From Lycium barbarum (lineage: Eukaryota; Streptophyta; Magnoliopsida; Solanales; Solanaceae): a DNA stretch of 64,000 nucleotides. Positions 10,818 through 22,760 of this stretch are shown here, in pieces. The notes under the pieces are model-generated. The model ran no database searches, was not told where the DNA came from, and saw only the letters and a list, made by a program, of their open reading frames with translations. The stretch lies in contig NC_083345.1 of assembly GCF_019175385.1 (NCBI RefSeq), positions 126,111,657-126,175,656 on the forward strand. Direction: 5' to 3'. The position numbers and the translations under genes are program-made. Every line of letters starts with the position of its first letter. Position 1 is the stretch's first letter.

Positions 10818-12143
10818 ATGTCGCCTCCCAATTTCTCCCTTCTCTTATTTCTTTTCTTTGTCACATCACTTTTTTATTCATGTTCTCTTGGTGAAATCAG
10901 ATCGTCTGAGGTTCGTTCTGATGATCGTCCGATTATACCATTCGACGAATTCGGCTTCACACATCGTGGCAGATTAGAACTCAATGTCTCAAAAATCTCC
11001 CTTGGTGTCCCTAGCAACCCTGCAAACCTTGATCTCTCCAAAGTTGGTTTTTTTCTCTGTACTCGCGACACGTGGATGCATGTTCTTGAACAAATTGAGG
11101 ATGCCGAAATCACGTGTGCACTCCAATCTGATGTTGTCAAGCTAGTCTACACGTTCGATAAACTTCGTGACAATTCCTCTTTCGACACACTTTTTGTCGA
11201 AACGGATGCTGACCAGTACTCTCTTGTGTTTGCTAATTGTTGTCCACAGTTAAAAGTTACCATGACCGTTCGATCCGCCATGTATAATCTTGATGCCAAA
11301 TCAGGAAATAGAGACTATCTCTCTGCTGGCAAGGCTATTTTGCCTAGGATTTATTTCATCTTTTCGCTTGTTTATTTCTGCTTAGCCATTTTTTGGATAT
11401 TTGTGTTGTTTAAGAAGCGATTAACAATTCACGCGATACATTTCTTCATGCTCGCGGTTATCATATTGAAAGCCCTGAATTTGCTGTGCGAGGCAGAGGA
11501 TAAATCTTATATCAAGCGAACAGGTAGTGCTCATGGATGGGATGTTCTGTTCTATATTTTCAGTTTTTCGAAAGGGATTATGTTGTTCACGTTGATCGTG
11601 TTGATAGGGACCGGTTGGTCATTTCTCAAACCTTATTTGCAGGATAAGGAAAAGAAAGTTTTAATGATTGTGATACCACTTCAAGTTGTAGCAAATATAG
11701 CGCAAATTGTGATTGATGAGAATGGACCTTACGGAGATGAATGGGTGACGTGGAAACAGGTGTTTTTGCTCGTTGACGTGATTTGTTGTTGCGCGGTTCT
11801 TTTCCCTATTGTTTGGTCGATTAAGAATTTGCGCGAGGCTGCTAAATCTGATGGGAAAGCTGCTGTGAATTTGATGAAATTGACGCTTTTTAGGCAGTAC
11901 TATGTCGTGGTGATATGCTATATTTATTTTACGAGGGTTGTGGTTTATGCATTGGAGACAATTACATCTTATAGGTATCTTTGGACTAGTGTAGTGGCAG
12001 GGGAAGTAGCAACTCTGGCTTTTTATTTGTTTACTGGATATAAATTTAGGCCTGAGGTACACAATCCGTACTTTATGATTGACGATGAAGAGGAAGAGGC
12101 TGCCTCTGAGGCGTTAAAGTTTGGTGATGAGTTTGAATTGTAA
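10818..12143 (+). CDS. lung seven-transmembrane (GPR107-type) receptor family protein
   Basis: Single-exon gene, 441 residues. An N-terminal signal peptide (about residues 1-25, rich in Leu/Phe and ending near SLGEI) is followed by a luminal/extracellular domain (about 26-170) containing FGFTHRGRLELNVS and LGVPSNPANLDLSKVGFFL. Seven hydrophobic segments then follow; the first begins near ILPRIYFIFSLVYFCLAIFW and the last near VVAGEVATLAFYLFTGYKF. The acidic C-tail ends DDEEEEAASEALKFGDEFEL. This architecture and length fit the Lung_7-TM_R family (plant candidate GPCR-like CAND6/CAND7 group; animal GPR107/GPR108), which resides mainly in the Golgi and endomembranes. A G-protein-coupled role in plants is not established. 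The ATG at 10818 follows aacaATG. The frame is intact. Confidence 0.93.
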   Translation: MSPPNFSLLLFLFFVTSLFYSCSLGEIRSSEVRSDDRPIIPFDEFGFTHRGRLELNVSKISLGVPSNPANLDLSKVGFFLCTRDTWMHVLEQIEDAEITCALQSDVVKLVYTFDKLRDNSSFDTLFVETDADQYSLVFANCCPQLKVTMTVRSAMYNLDAKSGNRDYLSAGKAILPRIYFIFSLVYFCLAIFWIFVLFKKRLTIHAIHFFMLAVIILKALNLLCEAEDKSYIKRTGSAHGWDVLFYIFSFSKGIMLFTLIVLIGTGWSFLKPYLQDKEKKVLMIVIPLQVVANIAQIVIDENGPYGDEWVTWKQVFLLVDVICCCAVLFPIVWSIKNLREAAKSDGKAAVNLMKLTLFRQYYVVVICYIYFTRVVVYALETITSYRYLWTSVVAGEVATLAFYLFTGYKFRPEVHNPYFMIDDEEEEAASEALKFGDEFEL

Positions 12144-12752
12144 ACAGATTAATCTTGTGATTCCAGGATCTCATGATCAGTTTTGAAGTAGTTGAACTGA
12201 TAGTGAACATTAAAGTGCACATCTTGTAGATCATTTTTGCTTTGAAGTTTTGTTTAATTTCTTTGTTGTCAATCTTGTCTCTGTAATTGTATAACTTGAG
12301 CCTGTCATATGATTTCTTGGACTAGCACTGTGTCTGGAAAAGAACAATTGCTCTGTGAATTAAAGTAGGCCTTTAAGATGCCGTCTATTAAACCTAAAGG
12401 TGTCAACCGGTTCCGTGTAACCGGTTTTAACCGGTAACCGGATCGGTTAAACCGGAACCGGAACCGGAACCGGTATAACCGGTTCCGGTTAACCGGATAT
12501 TAGTTAACCGGTCCGGTTTCAAATTTTTCTTAACCGGAACCGGTTAAACCGGTTTAACCGGAACCGGATCGGTTAAACCGGTTAAAATTAAAAAAAAAAA
12601 AAAAAAAAAAAGGAAAGAGCCGTTGGACTTGGGCCTCGGTAATGGACCGTTGGCAACGGTCCATTTGCAAAAATGGCCGTTGCCAAACGGTCATTTTCTT
12701 AATTTTTGGCCCCCCATTTTTTTTTTTAACACTTTAACCCCTCCCCCACCCC

Positions 12753-12760
12753 TATATAAA
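12753..12760 (+). promoter_or_regulatory. TATA box of the hAT transposase gene
   Basis: TATATAAA lies within a pyrimidine-rich stretch, with a CA-containing candidate start region about 30 bp downstream. That leaves a long leader of about 400 nt before the transposase ATG at 13190. Confidence 0.55.
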
Positions 12761-13019
12761 CCCTTCTTCATTTTCATTTCAATTCACTCTTCTTCATCTT
12801 TCTCTCAAATCTCAATCTCTCAATTATAGTTACTTTGCAATAATTAGCCACAAAGTCTTATTATAGTTTGAACTTTCAATTATTAATTTTGCAATTATAA
12901 TATTGTTGGTGGAGTTGGTGATTTTGCAACAATCCGAAGTAGCTTTGGTGGATTTGCAATTCTAGCCGCCTTCGCTTTGTTGGAAATTATTCCGGCAATT
13001 TGGTACCTTCGTTCCAACT

Positions 13020-13155
13020 CTATCTTTAATTTTTGCAATTTAATTCTAGCAATTTATTTTTCGAAATTTAATTTATGCAATTTAATTCTAGCAATTTATT
13101 TTTTGAAATTTAATTTACGCAATTTAATTTGTTGTAATTTATTTTCTTGTGATTT
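13020..13155 (+). repeat. short tandem repeats in transposase leader
   Basis: About three imperfect copies of a ~50 bp unit containing gcaatttaattctagcaatt and gaaatttaattta, just before the transposase start codon. Confidence 0.6.
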
Positions 13156-13189
13156 ATTTGATTGTGATTTAAATTATTTCTATTTAATA

Positions 13190-15453
13190 ATGTCAAAGAG
13201 ATTAAGACGTGGTGCCGGTAGTAGTAGTCGTACTGTTAGGGGTGCACTTAATGAGGAAACATTTGTGGAAGAAACACCTAATTTAGGTATTGATGTTGGT
13301 GGAAATAATCCACTTTTAGGTCATGAGGCAATGCAACAACATTTTACCGACACTTTTAATGAAGACTTAGATGATGATGATGATGAAACACAACCCCCCG
13401 AAAATCCTATAGGAGATACAGGTCCTGCACAATCACATACACAAGACAAACTGCCTAGAACTCGTAGGCCAACAGCTAAAGTTTGGAAATTTATGACTAA
13501 GGATAGGGAAAATCAATCAGTTACATGTACCCTATGTGGACAAGTATTTAGTTTTAAGCAAGGAACTGGTAAGGATGGTGGAACGGGTACACTAAATGCT
13601 CATATGAGAACCAAACATATGGATGTTTGGGGAGAGCAAACGGGTTCAAATGTGGGGGGGGGGGGGGGGGATTCAAATGACGATAGACCCACGAACCGGT
13701 AGAAATTTTAAGTATGACAAGAAAAAAGAACGCGTAGAAGTAGCTAAAATGGTAGCTTATGATTGTTTACCATTTTCCTTTCCCTCGGGTTTAGGGTTTG
13801 TTACTTACATTTGAACGTTGTTATAACCCGTTATTTGAGGGTATTCCTAGAAGTACTTGTAGAGCCGATGTTATAGATTTGTTTAAAAAATATAGATTTT
13901 ATTTGCGCCATGTATTTAATTCTTTAAATTGTAATGTTTGTCTTACCGCTGATTTGGGTCTTAGTATTAACCATTTAGATTTCTTTGCTATTACATGTCA
14001 TTGGGTTGATGACAACTGGGTTATGCAAAAAAGAATTATAGCTTTTTTATACGACGAAGGAAAAGGTCGTCACGATGGAAAATTTTTAGCCGATTCAATG
14101 TCTACTATAATGAGATTTTTTAACATTTATAGAAAAACACTTTGTATTGCTTTAGATAATGCTTCTAATAATACAAAGGCAATTGGTCTTTTAAAAAGAG
14201 AAATAAACCCTCCTCTAAGAAATATTTTTCATGTAAGATGTAGTTGTCACATTTTAAATTTAATTGTTAAAGATGGTCTTATGCATTTTGATGATTCTGT
14301 TCAAAAAGTTATAAATGCTGTTGCGTTTCTTTTTTGTAATGCTAATAGGGGAAGAATTAGAGATTTTAAGAATGCTTGTGTAGAAAATAACCTTCGACCT
14401 AGGAAAATTCAAGTAGAAATTGAGACTAGGTGGAACTACACTTACATTATGCTACAACAAGCATATGAGTATAGGATTCTCATACAACAAGTTCACAACA
14501 AATATAATATTGATAGTGAGCATTGGGAAGATGTTAAAGAATGTATTGAACTCTTAGAAAATTTTTATAATGCAACCCTTGCTTTTTCTAGACAATTCTA
14601 TCCCACGGTAACCGAAATTTTAGCCTACTTAGCGGAAATAGCTAGAGTTTTACAAGAGTATAAATATAAACCCGATTATCAAGTGGCTATTTTTGAAATG
14701 ATAATCAAATTTAAGAAGTATTTTTTTCCCATCCCAACTTTATTTATATTGGGTTCCCTTTTAAATCCTTGTTTAAAAGTGTCTTATACTAAAAATTTGG
14801 TTAGTCAAATTTATACATTTTTAGAAATTGAAGAGGGAGTTCAACCATCTTTAGCTGAAGCCGATCTCGCTATTGATGATGAGTTTAGAAGAGTTTTTAC
14901 TCATTATTCTAGTTTGGAAGAACGTGCTACACCAGTTGCTTCACGCCCTACTACTTCTCATAGTAGCAAAAAGGGCTTGTCGGGTTTAAAAGTTTTACAT
15001 TCACAGCCTACATCTTCTTCTACTGCAAACTTTGATGAATTTAACTTTTATTTGATGCAGTCAAATGTGGATATCAGCCAACTGGATGAGGTGGACGTCT
15101 TAGCATGGTGGAAGAAGTACAAGGCAAGCTATCCGATACTTTCAAGAATGGCTCGAGATATCCTTACGGTTCAAGTATCAATCGTGGCTTCGGAGAGCGC
15201 ATTTAGCCAAAGAAGACAGCAAATTGAAGACCATAGACATTCATTATCCGGCTTTAGCTTGCAAGTACTAGTGTGCATTCGAGATTGGATTAGATCGGAG
15301 CGACGCAACCAAAACTCAGAAGCGGAGCAAGGCGAAGAGGAAGAAATTGAAGATTTGATAGCTAGTGGACCGGACCAAATGGAAGACTTTGAAGATATTT
15401 CCATGACCGAATATGATGTGGGGGAAATTAACGAAATGGTTCAAAATTGGTGA
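13190..15453 (+). pseudogene. hAT transposase (BED finger plus dimerisation domain), frameshifted
   Basis: The start is the ATG at 13190 (MSKRLRRGAG). Residues ~100-145 form a BED-type zinc finger, with the cysteines in CTLCGQ and the histidines in HMRTKH. The frame breaks at a run of 17 G (13654-13670), continues in the next frame to about 13800 (AYDCLPFSFPSGLGF) and shifts again into a 551-codon frame ending at 15453. The last part has the RNase-H-like core, including ALDNASNNTKAI, and the C-terminal hAT dimerisation signature WWKKYKASYPILSRMARDIL followed by ASESAFSQ. The family is the RICESLEEPER/zinc-finger-BED type. With two frame breaks a normal transposase is not expected. The poly-G break could be a sequencing error; the second break cannot be explained that way. 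Confidence 0.9.
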
Positions 15454-15599
15454 TTTTATTATTCTACTATTTTTGTATAACTCATGTATTATTTGCAAGT
15501 TAAAAAAAAATACAACTTGCAAATAAATGTTATCCAAGAATGAATAAAATATATGGCTCATTGAGCTTTCTTCTATTTACTTGTGTTTATATTTTTACT

Positions 15600-16190
15600 T
15601 TTATTAAGTTAGGAATATACCTAAAATATACTAAGAATATACTTAAGTTATATAGTATACTTAAACATATATAGTATATAAGTAAGTATATATAGTATAT
15701 AAGTAAGTATATATAGTATATAGTACATATATACAAGTATATATAGTATATATACTATATATATTAAGTTATACACATATATAAGTATATATAGTATATA
15801 AGTATATATATTATATAAATATATATAGTATATATATTAAGTATATATTGTATATATAGTAGATATGTATATATAGTATATATATTAAGTTATACCTATA
15901 TATATATTAAGCTATCCTATATATAGTATATAGTACATATATATAGTATATATATTAAGTTATACATATATTTAGTATATATATAAGTATATAGAGTATA
16001 TGTAAGTTATACATATATATGTGTACGAAAAGCACTATTCTGTATTGCTGACTTGCTGTTAGGCTGTTAGTCAGTAAATATTTAAACTTTAATTATCAAA
16101 TTGTATAACATATGTAAATATACCTACAATATACAAATAAATACTATAATATATATATATATATAATACAAAAAACAAAAAAAAAATATT
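15600..16190. repeat. AT-rich tatatagtatat low-complexity region
   Basis: About 590 bp of near-continuous repeats of tatatagtatat/aagtatatatag units in the 3' non-coding part of the hAT element. Confidence 0.85.
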
Positions 16191-16531
16191 TTAACGAATC
16201 CAAACCGGACCGGTTCCGGTTTGGACCTTAAAACCGGTTAACCAGAACCGGAACCGGTTAGGCGGTTCCGGTTTTGAAACCGGAACCGGCCGATTTCCTA
16301 ACCGGTTCCCGGTCCGGTTCCGGTTGGAACCGGTTGACAGGCATAATTAAACCTAAATCTTAATTTTGTTCTGGGTATTGCATGTTAGCTTCAAATGTGA
16401 TATGCCTAATTCTATACCATTTGAAGTTTGCTTATCTAATATTGGATCAAAATAAGTTTATAAATTATTTAGTATTTGTATCGAAAAATTAATCAATTTT
16501 ACCTAAGTATCAATATATTCTTTGTTTCGTC

Positions 16532-18297
16532 TATCACATCCCAAACTTGGGGAGGCGTGACCAGCACCCGGTGCCTTACTTGACCCCGAGCGTGCCGCTC
16601 TCTGACTTATGAAACCTGAATACAATCAACAATCTAGGCCGACAAGGCCAACCTACAAAGCAAACAATACCAATCTAGGCTGACAAGGCCGTACTCAGAA
16701 TCATCTGTAGGTAACGGCTATCTCAACTAAAAGGGGAGCATCCCAAATATATATATATATATATAGAAAATGGCCAAATGAGCCCCCAACGCTTGACCGA
16801 AATCCCAACTACACACCAAACCTTGGGGTGGATTGGGGGGGGGGGGGGGGGGGGAATAATTAGCTCCGTGAAATACTATACCCAGATCTGAAGTATGCAC
16901 TGAAATATACGCGCCAACCAGCATTTTACACGTGTATTTTTCATTTAAATCCATTTTTATTAATTTCCCCCCTAATTCTTCTTCTTTCTACCATTTTTGC
17001 ACCATTAAACAATTTCAGAGCTCTAAATTGAAGAAAAAATAGAAAACCATCATTCAAAGGCGACCAAAAATCAACTAACAAAGTATTAGTTCATTGAAAA
17101 CCAAAGATTAGTATGAAATTCTTCTTACCCGGAAAGAAGAAAACTTTGCACTAGCTTTAATTAAAAAAAAAAGTCGCTGGAGTTGAAAAGGAAAATGGTG
17201 GAGGTCGCCGGATTATTCACTTTTTTAATTTCTTTTTCTTTCCTTTCTCTTCCACATGTGCTTCTTTAGAGCATGTTACAATCTCCTTCCTTACTTCAAG
17301 ATCTGATTTTTTTCATAGCAATTAGTGTAGAGTTTCGTCTAGTGTTATATATATTTGTTATTGGGTTTTCATGATATGAAGTTTTCTTATCTAGCTAAAT
17401 TTTTGATTTGATTCCTATTTTGTTTAATGTTGCCATTTAGATTGATGAGTCATTCAAATCCCGTGTCCTCCTTTTTCTTCAATGTTCATCCCATTTGTTG
17501 TTCTAAAAAATGCACAAAACCTGGAAAGAAAAATCCCCAATCCCCAAGAAAACGTGAACTCCCATATCCTGTTTTCTTGGATTTTGATCTTTTATGAATA
17601 TGATCCTGAATTTTCTTGTTTTGATCTTATTTGCGTTTATGAGGAAAAATGGAGTTTGCCCGTGGAAATTTTTCTGCCAACCAAAATCCGATGACTTGTT
17701 GAATAGAAGAAGAAAGAAGACAAAATATTTAAAATTAAAAAATTAAATAAAAATACTTACAAAAATAAAGTTTTAATAATCTATTTTTCTCTCTCACTCT
17801 CTTTGAGAAAGTGAAATACACTCTCTTTGCCACCTCAACCTTTAGGGAGCAAGAAATTCCACTTTTAAAATGCTAAGGGGTAATAGGACCCTCGCAAATG
17901 TTTGGTGTGTAGTTGGGATTTCGATCAAACATTGGAGGCTCGTTTGGCCATTTTCTCTCTCTCTATATATATATATATACATACAACTATGCGGGCCGAC
18001 AAGGCCGTCATGAGTATCTACAAACAACAAAACCAAAATGAACATATACAAGGGCCAACAAGGTCGCCATACTGATATACATAATATACAGGACTTGTCT
18101 ACAGGCCTCTAGAGAGAACATAACTGTATTGTGGCCGGGACAGTGCCCCAGCCTGCCCATCTATCTGTATATACACAAAAGACTCCAAAATCTGAACTTG
18201 ATAACTCCGGCTGAGATGGAGCTTACCAATCACGCTGATACACGGCACAGGCTACTGGGGAGGTCTCTCGGTCTATTTGTCAGAACCTGCTGGCATA
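16532..18297. mobile_element. truncated LTR-like repeat (tatcac family), split by another element
   Basis: It begins TATCACATCCCAAACTTGG and continues with GC-rich text (agcacccggtgcc) and several copies of gg(c/g)cgacaaggcc. The same order is seen in the elements at 43759 and 54166. It is interrupted at 16766 by a 1.2 kb TIR element, resumes at about 17962, and loses similarity near 18297. The right terminus is missing, so it is probably truncated. Confidence 0.6.
16766..17955. mobile_element. 1.19 kb non-autonomous element with 56 bp terminal inverted repeats
   Basis: Positions 16766-16821 and the reverse complement of 17900-17955 match at 51 of 56 bases; both start gaaaatggccaaa and end ctacacaccaaac. 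It sits between (TA)n runs, so a target duplication cannot be recognised. The long TIR suits a Mutator-like MITE, but the superfamily is unproven. The interior has a run of 20 G (16835-16854) and no coding frame that I recognise. Confidence 0.8.
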
Positions 18298-18759
18298 AAA
18301 GTTATAGATTGCTCATCTGATTTTATGTATTGGCTTTGCTACATCGACATGTGGTTTCTTGGAATTTAATGGGATGTATACTTTGAGGGAAGATCCTAAC
18401 TGTCAATAACAAAGGCTTTTCCTAAGGCCATGCTTATGTTTGTTGCTCAGCTAAATCAGAAGGCCAGATTTAGATGCAATATGGTGCTCTTCTCTTGATG
18501 TTAACTAGTATTAGATGATACTACTGGTTATGATTGAATATTGTGTATCCTGCAAGTGATGGATATAAACTTGAAAACATACTTTTGAAATGTGGAAATC
18601 GAAGTGATTTTAACCTGTTTGGACAATATATGGTTAAAGTTTAAAAGGAGTCTTCGGACACGTGCTTTAATTGTATTATACCTTGCTACTCTGAGCTTTC
18701 ATCAGTCAAAACATTCTAATAGCCTTATAAGTTTATAGGAACCTTAGAATAAAATAATA

Positions 18760-20510
18760 GTGGGGCAATGTTTCAGGACCTTGAAATGCCCAAAAGAAGC
18801 GATGTTAGTCATTACAAAGCAATGTTTTTCGGTCACTAGGCCATTTGTGATGGACATGCCAACTTTCGAGTCAATTGGACTTTGTCGGCCGAATCCGAAA
18901 AAACTGTGACGGTTTCGTGACCCAAAAACGCCCAAAAAGCGGCCTCCGTCATGATGAAGCAACGAGTATTGGTCTCCAGACCATTTAAGATGGACCTATA
19001 ATGCATATTGCTCACCAAGCCATTTCGGATGGTCCAATCAAGTTTGGGTCCAAATGGAGTCGGTCGACAAAAGCTGCAAGATCCATGGGCTAGCACACAC
19101 GAAAAGCTAATGAGATTCAAAATTCTTATTTCATAACCCAAAACGCCAAAAGTGTGTGTCATGATGAAATGAGTATTAGTTCCCATGCCGTTTAAGATTA
19201 ACCCACAAACTGTGGGTCTAAATGGGTCGATCGTAAAATGTTCGCAAGATCTGTAGGCTAAAGCTAATAAGATTTCAAATTCCTGTTTGATGACCCGAAA
19301 TATCAAAAAAAGGGATGTCAGTCGTGAAGAAGCAACGAGTATTGGTACTAGGCCGTTTTAGATGGACCAGGCAAGTTTGAGTCCAAATAGAGTCGGTCGA
19401 ATTTTTTTTGCAAGATCCAAGGACTAACACATATGAAAGCTGAGGTGATCCCAAAATCATATTTCATGACCCACCAAGTAACGTGTGTCATGATGAAGTA
19501 AACAGTATTGGTCCGTAGACCGTTTAAGATAGACCCACAAAGTTTGGGTCCAAACGGAGTCGCTAGAAAAAATTCTGCCAGATTCATGGGCTAACACATC
19601 CGAAAAACTGAAGTGATCTCGAATCACTATTTCGTGACTTCTAAATGGCGTCAGTCATGATGCAGAAATGCTTATTGGTCGCCAAACCGTTTTAGATAGC
19701 CCAACCAAGTTTGGGTCCAAATGGAGTTGGTCGAAAAAAAAAAGCAGCAAGATCCATGGGCTCACACACACGAAAGCTTAAGAGATTCCAAATTCTTTTA
19801 TGACCTCAAAATGCCAAAAAGCAATGTGTGTTATGATGAAACAACGAGTATTGGTCCCTAGGCCATTTAAGATGGACCCACCAAGTTTAGATCCAAACGG
19901 AGCCAGTCGAAAAAAATCTGCAAAATTCATGGGCTAACACACACGAAAAGCTAATGAGATTCGAATTTCCTATTTCGTGACCTTGAAATACCAAAAAAAG
20001 CGACGTCGGTCATGAAGAAGCAACGAGTATTATTCATCGGGACTTTTCAAATGGACTAGGAATGCTTCGGTTCAAACAGAGTCGGTCAAAAAAATTCGAC
20101 AAGATACATGGACTATCACATACTAAAAGCTGAGGTGATCTCGAATTACTATTTCGTGACTTCTAAATGACGTAGTCATGATGTAGCAATGTGTATTGGT
20201 CACCAAGCCGTTTCAGATGGTCTAACCAAGTTTGGATCCAAATGGAGTCGGTTGAAAAAAAGCCGCAAGATTCATGGGCTAACACATACGAAAATATAAT
20301 GAGATTCAAAATTCTTATTTCATGACCCAAAAACACCAAAAAGCAATGTGTTTCATGATGAAACAGCGAGTATAAGTTCCCATGTCGTTTAAGATGGACC
20401 CACAAATTGTGGTTCCAAACGGGTCAGTCGTAAAAAGTTCGCACGATCTGTAGGCTAACACACACGAAAAGCTAATAAGATTCCATATTCCTGTTTCGTG
20501 ACCCGTAATA

Positions 20511-20543
<33 letters not shown>

Positions 20544-21660
20544 GCGACGTCGGTCATGACAAAACAATGTGTATTGGTCACTAAGCTGTTTCGAATGAAC
20601 CATGAAAGTTTGGGTCCAAACAGAGTCGGTCGAAAAAATTGGTAAGATTCATGGACTAACTCATATGAAAAGCTGAGGTGATCCCTAACTCCTATTTCAT
20701 GACCCACCAAGTAAGGTGTGTCATGATGAAGCAACGGGTATTGGTCCCTAGACCTTTTGAGATATGCTCACCGAGTTTAGGTCCAAACGGTGTGTGTCGA
20801 AAAAATTTCGCAAGATTCATGGGCGACACACGAAAAGTTGTAGTGATCCAAAATCCTGTTTCATGACCTCGAAAAGCCAAAAAAAAAGCAACACTAGTCA
20901 TGATGAAGCAATGAGTATTAGTCCCCAGGCCATTTAAGATGGACCAATCAAGTTCGGTTCAAAACGGAGTCGGTCGAAAAATTTACACGAAAAGCTTATG
21001 AGATTCCAAATTCTTGTTTCATGACCTCAAAATGCAAAAAAAGCAATGTGTGTTATGATGGAACAATGAGTATTGGTCCCCAGGCCGTTTAAGATGGACC
21101 TACCAAGTTTGGGTCCAAACGGGGTCTGTCGAAAGAAATCCACAAGATCCGTGGGCTAACACACATGAAAAGCTAATGAGATTCGAATTTCCTATTTCGT
21201 GACCCCGAAATACCAAAAAAAGCAACTCGGTTATGAAGAAGCAATGAGTATTATTCACTTGGACTTTTCGGATGCCAGGAAAGTTTCGGTTCAAACAAAG
21301 TCGGTCAAAAATATTCGGCAAGATACATAGACTATCACAAACTAAAAGCTGAGGTGATTTCGAATTACTATTTCGTGACTTCTAAATCTCGTCAGTCTTG
21401 ATGCAACAATGCGTATTAGTCACCAAGCCATTTTGGATGGTCCAATTGAGGTTGGGTCCCAATGGAGTCGCTCGAAAAAATGCCGCAAGATTCATGGCCG
21501 GCTAACACACACGAAAAGCTAATAAGATCCAAAAGTTTTATTTCATGACCCCAAAACGCCAAAAAAGTGATGTGTGTCATGATGAAACAACGGGTATTAG
21601 TTCCATGCCGTTTAAGATGGACCCACAGTCGGTCGTAAAAAGTTCACAAGATCCATAGGT
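18760..21660. repeat. satellite array 1, ~178 bp monomers
   Basis: About sixteen head-to-tail diverged monomers. The consensus contains gtttaagatggaccca, aagtttgggtccaaacgg, agtcggtcg, catgggctaacacacacgaa and atgatgaagcaacgagtatt. Monomer types recur in order, giving a higher-order repeat of about seven monomers; the clearest run is 19990-21210. Open frames on the minus strand are by-products of the repeat. Confidence 0.93.
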
Positions 21661-22651
21661 TTGAGGTTGGTCTAATTTTATCCTTAATCTATCACCTGAT
21701 CATTTATTATTCTTTAAATTTATCACTTGATCATTTATTATTCTTTAAATTTGTTAAAGTTGGGCACATATGATCCACTTAACGGCAAACGAAACGGAAT
21801 GCATAAAACTGACGTTCCTTTCCCTGTGCAATGTACCAGATAGCCAGAAACTTGTAACTTGGAAGAACTAAGAATCACTAGTGTCAGTTTTTTTATTTTT
21901 TTCTTGGCAATTCACTAGTGTCGTTAAGTTGGTGCAATTCGTTTGAGTCTGCAGTTAAGTGGATCATGGCAAACTTAGGAAATATTTAATTGCTTAAGGT
22001 AATATTCGTTTGAGTCTGCAGTTAATCACATCAACATTTGTGTTTACTTGTTCAACTTGATACAAGTTGGGGATATGCGATCAATTTGTTCTCCTTTTTA
22101 ACCAATCCATTGGATACACGTATATGCATGTTCCTTATCAAGCACACCTAGAGGTGTTTCGACAATTATATTGACAAAAGTATGATCTAAGGCACATGAT
22201 CATAGCCATTTTGGAGTTGTCATAACATGCGAGTAAAAAGGTACTAATATTAACTAAACCTGCTCTTTAAGAGATGGGACCAATGAAGCACGGACATTGG
22301 CATCCTTGAGGTAACAAGGTACATGGCTGGACCAGAAGCTAAATGAAGCATGGCAATTAACTAATAGCTCCCCCGGACACGTGAATGATGAAAACAAAAT
22401 TAATTACACACCGATGTTTACATCAAATTACATTCATTTATATCCGGAGTATGTCCCTCCATCTAAATATTTATTATTTTAACTTCAATTCGTAATAGAA
22501 TATTTACAAATTAATATTTATCACGATTGTATCCATTACTTCAACTTTATTTGAAATTAAAATTTTTGTTTGAGGAATATTTCACTCGTAAGACTTTAAG
22601 TTTTCTTTGAGTGTATCCAAATTAATACAAACTCCCAAATGCTCTTCAATA
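21661..22651. other. intergenic, short duplications only
   Basis: A direct duplication of about 32 bp (atcatttattattctttaaattt) lies at 21689-21752, and attcgtttgagtctgcagtt occurs twice (about 21938 and 22006). No gene is seen. Confidence 0.6.
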
Positions 22652-22760
22652 ATATACCCAGTGTAAACTCACGAGCGGGGTCTGAGGGCAGCGTGTACGC
22701 AGACCTTATCCCTATCTTGGAAGGTAAAGAGGTTGTTTCTGGTAGACCCTCGGCTCAAGT
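22652..22760 (-). repeat. RTE-type LINE 3' tail fragment
   Basis: The block gtgtacgcagacctta and agaccctcggctca also occurs at 59017-59143 and 59853-60305. At the last site it is joined to an RTE reverse-transcriptase C-terminus, which gives the orientation. A hAT element has inserted in its distal end; the remainder resumes at 23982. Confidence 0.65.

Larger units (their letters stand above)
12395..16345 (+). mobile_element. complete hAT (Ac/Tip-like) transposon with 8 bp target duplication
   Basis: A 3951 bp element. The ends TAAAGGTGTCAACCGG and CCGGTTGACAGGCATA form an imperfect TIR (12 of 16 positions). Direct repeats ATTAAACC lie at 12387-12394 and 16346-16353. Dense AACCGG/CCGGTT repeats fill about 150-190 bp inside each end, typical of subterminal transposase-binding motifs in hAT elements. 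It carries a BED-finger hAT transposase gene and a long AT-rich 3' region (15600-16190). It was inserted in the 3' flank of the 7TM gene. Confidence 0.93.

Noticed and set aside
18744..21321. Many open frames of 60-160 codons on the minus strand with recurring CVLAHGSC-like words
   Set aside because: They follow the satellite monomer period and change with every monomer; they are by-products of the repeat, not genes.
18760..21660. CRISPR-like array
   Set aside because: Repeats are contiguous diverged monomers without spacers, in a plant nuclear context; this is satellite DNA.
22652..22760. Independent SINE family
   Set aside because: The same block at 59853-60305 is joined to an RTE reverse-transcriptase end, so it is better explained as a LINE tail.
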